Origin: Neocallimastix lanati (nom. inval.)
Taxonomy: Eukaryota; Neocallimastigomycota; Neocallimastigomycetes; Neocallimastigales; Neocallimastigaceae
Length of the DNA stretch: 64,000 nucleotides
NCBI GenBank assembly: GCA_016946835.1
Contig: JACVTC010000034.1
Location: 434,001-498,000 of the forward strand
Direction: 5' to 3'
Made by a program: the position numbers and the translations under genes
The notes under the pieces: model-generated
What the model was told of the DNA's origin: nothing
The model's input: the letters and a program-made list of their open reading frames with translations, nothing else
Database searches by the model: none
Shown here: in pieces, positions 61,073 through 64,000 of the stretch
How the letters are laid out: the number at the start of each line of letters is the position of its first letter
Position numbering within the stretch: position 1 is the stretch's first letter

Positions 61073-61249
61073 GCCACATTATATTTAATATATAATGTAT
61101 ACTAAACATGAAACATTGTTATATTCACTTTTACATATTTCCATATAATAAAATATTCTTTAACATATTCTTCAACAGAATCTTAAAGAAAAAAGAAATA
61201 AAATGTTTCTAAAAATAGAATTTTCTGATTTCTAAAATTTTAGGATTCA

Positions 61250-61629
61250 TGTAATTAATAATAGTATATTAAATAAAAATAAAGAAATTAAAAATTATAA
61301 TAAAAATAAGTATAAAATTAGTATAGAAAGTAACAATAGTAATGATAAAAATGTCAAACTCAATAACAGTAATAAACTTATTAATAGTAATATTAAAAAT
61401 TACCAAAATATTAAATAAAAAAAGGAGAATAATATTTCTTCTCGATCTAAAAATAATATTCATGAACAATTATATTAAAATTTTTAATGAATCGCTAAAT
61501 GAAAATAATAATTACATTGATAAATTTTTACATAAAAGTCAGTTAAATAACAAAAATAGTGATAGACCCAAAGGTAACACAGAAAGAGAACTCCATGCAA
61601 TTTTAGCAAAATTAAGTGATATGAAATAG
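61250..61629 (+). pseudogene. eroded Lys/Asn-rich coding fragment, unrecognised
   Basis: One frame reads a hydrophilic Asn/Lys/Ser-rich stretch (61250-61415). After one or two shifts another gives NESLNENNNYIDKFLHKSQ and PKGNTERELHAILAKLSDMK with a stop at 61627. It could be a retroelement Gag tail; no motif proves it. Confidence 0.35.
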
Positions 61630-62126
61630 AAATAAAAACTTTAATTAATAATAAATTTATGTTAATTAATAAATGGTGTAAAAGCATAAATTTATGTATT
61701 AATCTAGTTTTTATTGTATTTATATTAGAAATTAATTTATATATTTTTATTATTTAATTTAATAATTAATGAAAGTAAATTAATATTTATACTTTAATAT
61801 ATAGGAAAACTTTATTATAGTAAATAATTATAAAAGAGAAAAATACTTAGAAATAGTTTTATTTCTTTGTCTAAGAATAATAAATGGTAGATTAGTGAAA
61901 TTCTTGAGATCAAAATATGAAAATAAATATTAATTTTAGGAATAAATGTTAGTTTACATTTTAAATAATTAAGTAAATGTAATTCTTCTAATTAAATAAA
62001 ATTTAAATAAAATTATTTTTATAGAACATATAAATTATATCCCCATTTAAAGAATAAACCTTAAAAGAGCCGAACCTGAACTTCGTACTTTATCAATTGG
62101 TGGAGATATCGGTTTCTTTTAAGGGA
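61630..62126. other. non-coding spacer with a short coding-like patch
   Basis: Mostly A+T. At 62065-62120 RAEPELRTLSIGGDIGFF is readable on the plus strand before a stop. It is too short to assign. Confidence 0.4.
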
Positions 62127-62611
62127 GGTAAGATACTATAAAAAAAAAAAAAAAAACATAGACTTGCACATATGGGTACCCATCTCCCATATGGCCATAC
62201 AGTTATTAACTGTAAGGTGATGAGTTATTGGCATACTGTATCAGCTTCGCCGCTCTCAATCGTCGTTACACACTGCCCGGAGATGCATTCCTAACGTTCC
62301 TACATATATCTCTAATGACCACGAGCATCAGAACGGAACCATTAACTCCTCCCTAGTTTGTGTAATCATTGGCGATTGGAAATTTTACAATCATCAAGGT
62401 CTATGCTTCAATTCAAAGCGTAGTATCAGGGTTGGGTGAAATAATCATCTGAGGGAAAGCCTTATGGACATCACGTGTGGTCTCATGATATCCCAGGATA
62501 GAAACCTCATCCGATTGTTTGGTACCATGCCGAGGATTCGAACCCCGCCCTCTACAGTAACCTGTATCGTCCTAACCGACTAGACCAACATGGCGGGTAA
62601 GATACTATAAA
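62127..62611 (-). mobile_element. tRNA-derived SINE with T-run 3' end and 16-bp TSD
   Basis: A perfect duplication GGTAAGATACTATAAA (62127-62142 and 62596-62611) bounds a 453-bp, GC-richer unit. On the minus strand it opens with a 75-nt tRNA-like head (62520-62594) holding A box TGGTCTAGTCGG and B box GGTTCGAATCC, both RNA polymerase III promoter parts, and ending ACCA. A ~360-bp unrelated body follows, then a T-run (A on the plus strand, 62143-62156). The long duplication indicates target-primed reverse transcription, so a LINE partner is needed. Confidence 0.88.
62520..62594 (-). ncRNA. tRNA-like head of the SINE
   Basis: The acceptor arm pairs GCCATGT with GCATGGT (two wobbles). The T arm CGGGG-TTCGAAT-CCTCG is good, and CCA is present at the end. 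The anticodon arm (TACAG and CTGTA) leaves only a 4-nt loop, so it is tRNA-derived, not a working tRNA gene. Confidence 0.75.
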
Positions 62612-62771
62612 TTTTACCAAATTTATATTATAAAATTTTAATTAAATGTATTAATTTTCATAAGTTATCTACTAGTTTTAGAAGATTTTTGTCCTTACTT
62701 TCTACTTGATTAAGTAGAAATTTAATTATAATAATTCACAATATAAATTAATTCATAGTAATAATAGTAAA

Positions 62772-64000
62772 ATGGATGAACAAGAAGATATTTTTGGATC
62801 TCCTGATTTTATATTTAATATTTTGAAAAGATTAAGAATTGACGACAATGTAAATATTGCCGATTTTACTTTTGTATACAGAAAAATGTATGGTTGTCTA
62901 CTTACGGAATATGCAGAGCAGATCACTATCAAGGACTACCTTAATTCCCTGGAAATATTAAGAGAAATTACAAAAATGATGGATTGGGAAAATTCAGGAA
63001 TGTCATTTAGGAAAACGATGGAAAGTATAAAAGTATTTGTACCATCTTGTAAAGAGTTCTATCAGAAACAGATTACAAATAACAAATTTTAACACCAAAA
63101 TAAAAAAGAACACGTAATAAAAATTCGTTTTTTTAAATAAAATAATCTTTATTAATTAAAAAAATTAAATCTCTTTTTTGTTATTAACTATCATATAGTC
63201 AATAACTAATACATCGATTTAATTATAGAAATTTACATATATTTATATTTTTTCATTATTACATTATAATATATTATTTCTATCTATTTTACATATATTA
63301 CTATTTATTTATAAACAAAATATTTATTAATAATTTTATTAAATAATAATTAACTAAACTAAACAATAATTAATTCAATAAACTTTCAACTTATTTACAA
63401 TAATAATTAAATTCAATAACAACTCATTTATTATATATTTATTATATAAATATTATTAATACTAATGTTTATATATTTACAATTCAAAACTATTTTTATA
63501 AACTATTTAAACTAATTTTAACTATTTAAAACTATTCCGAAATTAATTTTAAAGTATTTTAAACTAACTAAACTAAATTAACTAAGTTAAATAGAATAAC
63601 TATTTTAAATAAACTAAACTAAATTAACTAACTTAAATAAATTATTTAGATTAAAGTTATTATCCAAAATTATTTAAATAATAATTTTTCCTTTATGAAA
63701 AGTTTACATAAACTTATAATTAATTTTCATATACGTAAATCATAAATTTATGTAATTTTATTACATTAATTAATTATGTAATAATTAATTATTAAAGATT
63801 TTATTAAATCTTTACACATCTTTTACTAACATGGTTATCAATACCAAAAATCTATATTATAAAACCGAATTCGATACTGCTAGGCCCTTTAACAAAGAAA
63901 ACGAACTGATATATTCAAAAATATGTGGTAAAGAAATTAACAAGGATAACAAAAGAAATAGAAACTACTCAGAAATAAATGAATTAGAAAAAAATAATTC
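62772..64000 (+). pseudogene. unrecognised ORF split by a solo LTR, running off the window
   Basis: ATG 62772 sits in a good context (AAAATGG). The frame reads MDEQEDIFGSPDFIFNILK, FTFVYRKMYGCLLTEYAEQI and ESIKVFVPS up to the insertion point. The apparent ending after 63047 (KEFYQKQITNNKF, stop at 63090) is LTR sequence. After the LTR and one copy of the CATCT duplication, the same frame resumes without a base lost (FTNMVINTKNLYYKTEF, KENELIYSKICGKEINKD) to the window edge. The product is charged, with no motif I recognise; a retroelement Gag or a host gene are both possible. Confidence 0.6.
63048..63816 (-). mobile_element. solo LTR with CATCT target duplication, inside an ORF
   Basis: 769 bp, the reverse complement in layout of the solo LTR at 60304-61072, with TGTAAAG/CTTTACA ends. 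CATCT lies on both sides (63043-63047, 63817-63821). It interrupts the frame that starts at 62772. Confidence 0.92.

Noticed and set aside
62520-62594. Functional tRNA gene
   Set aside because: The anticodon loop is too short and the unit is fused to a body, T-run and target duplication; better explained as a SINE head.

Overview
The window is extremely A+T-rich eukaryotic DNA with no bacterial gene organisation. It most resembles an anaerobic gut fungus (Neocallimastigomycota). That is an inference from base composition, a decayed secreted protein joining a bulb-type lectin, Thr-rich linkers and a hevein-like (CBM18) module, a subtilase-like protein with a ricin-type lectin tail, Asn/Ser/Thr homopolymers, and dense Ty3/gypsy and Ty1/copia elements. 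No sequence search was possible. I see no intact host gene; the only long intact ORF is a retrotransposon polyprotein.

Left part (1-18.7 kb): broken host-like genes, all on the minus strand, between direct repeats (622-1004 and 18312-18714). An 8.5-kb segment bounded by ~270-bp terminal inverted repeats (1003-1272 and 9246-9514) carries the lectin/CBM18 pseudogene as its only cargo. Next come a subtilase remnant lacking its catalytic Ser region but carrying a ricin-like domain (10792-12663), and a long unrecognised Asn/Ser-rich coding region (14022-18311). The latter is broken by stops, frameshifts and a ~200-bp internal micro-inversion, and is cut at its 5' end by the right-hand direct repeat.

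Middle part (18.7-50.5 kb): nested and eroded retroelements. There are gypsy integrase debris, copia fragments, a 303-bp MITE with a 9-bp target duplication, a full-length but broken Ty3/gypsy element with both LTRs (30197-37750), and directly after it a small non-autonomous LTR element (37806-42010, target duplication ATTAT). The 3' LTR of that small element is split by another solo LTR. A copia RNase H, LTR and gag series follows on the minus strand.

Right part (50.5-64 kb): an old minus-strand gypsy remnant is split by a very young, apparently intact chromodomain-bearing Ty3/gypsy element (51845-58904; equal-length, apparently identical LTRs; target duplication CCTGG; one 1610-residue Gag-Pol). 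It is followed by a copia scrap, two 769-bp solo LTRs of one family in opposite orientations (target duplications GCCAC and CATCT), a tRNA-derived SINE with a T-run 3' end and a 16-bp target duplication, and an unrecognised ORF cut by the second solo LTR and running off the window.

The insertion order is readable from target duplications and split reading frames. The host-like genes show nonsense mutations and an inversion besides indels, so sequencing error alone does not explain their decay.
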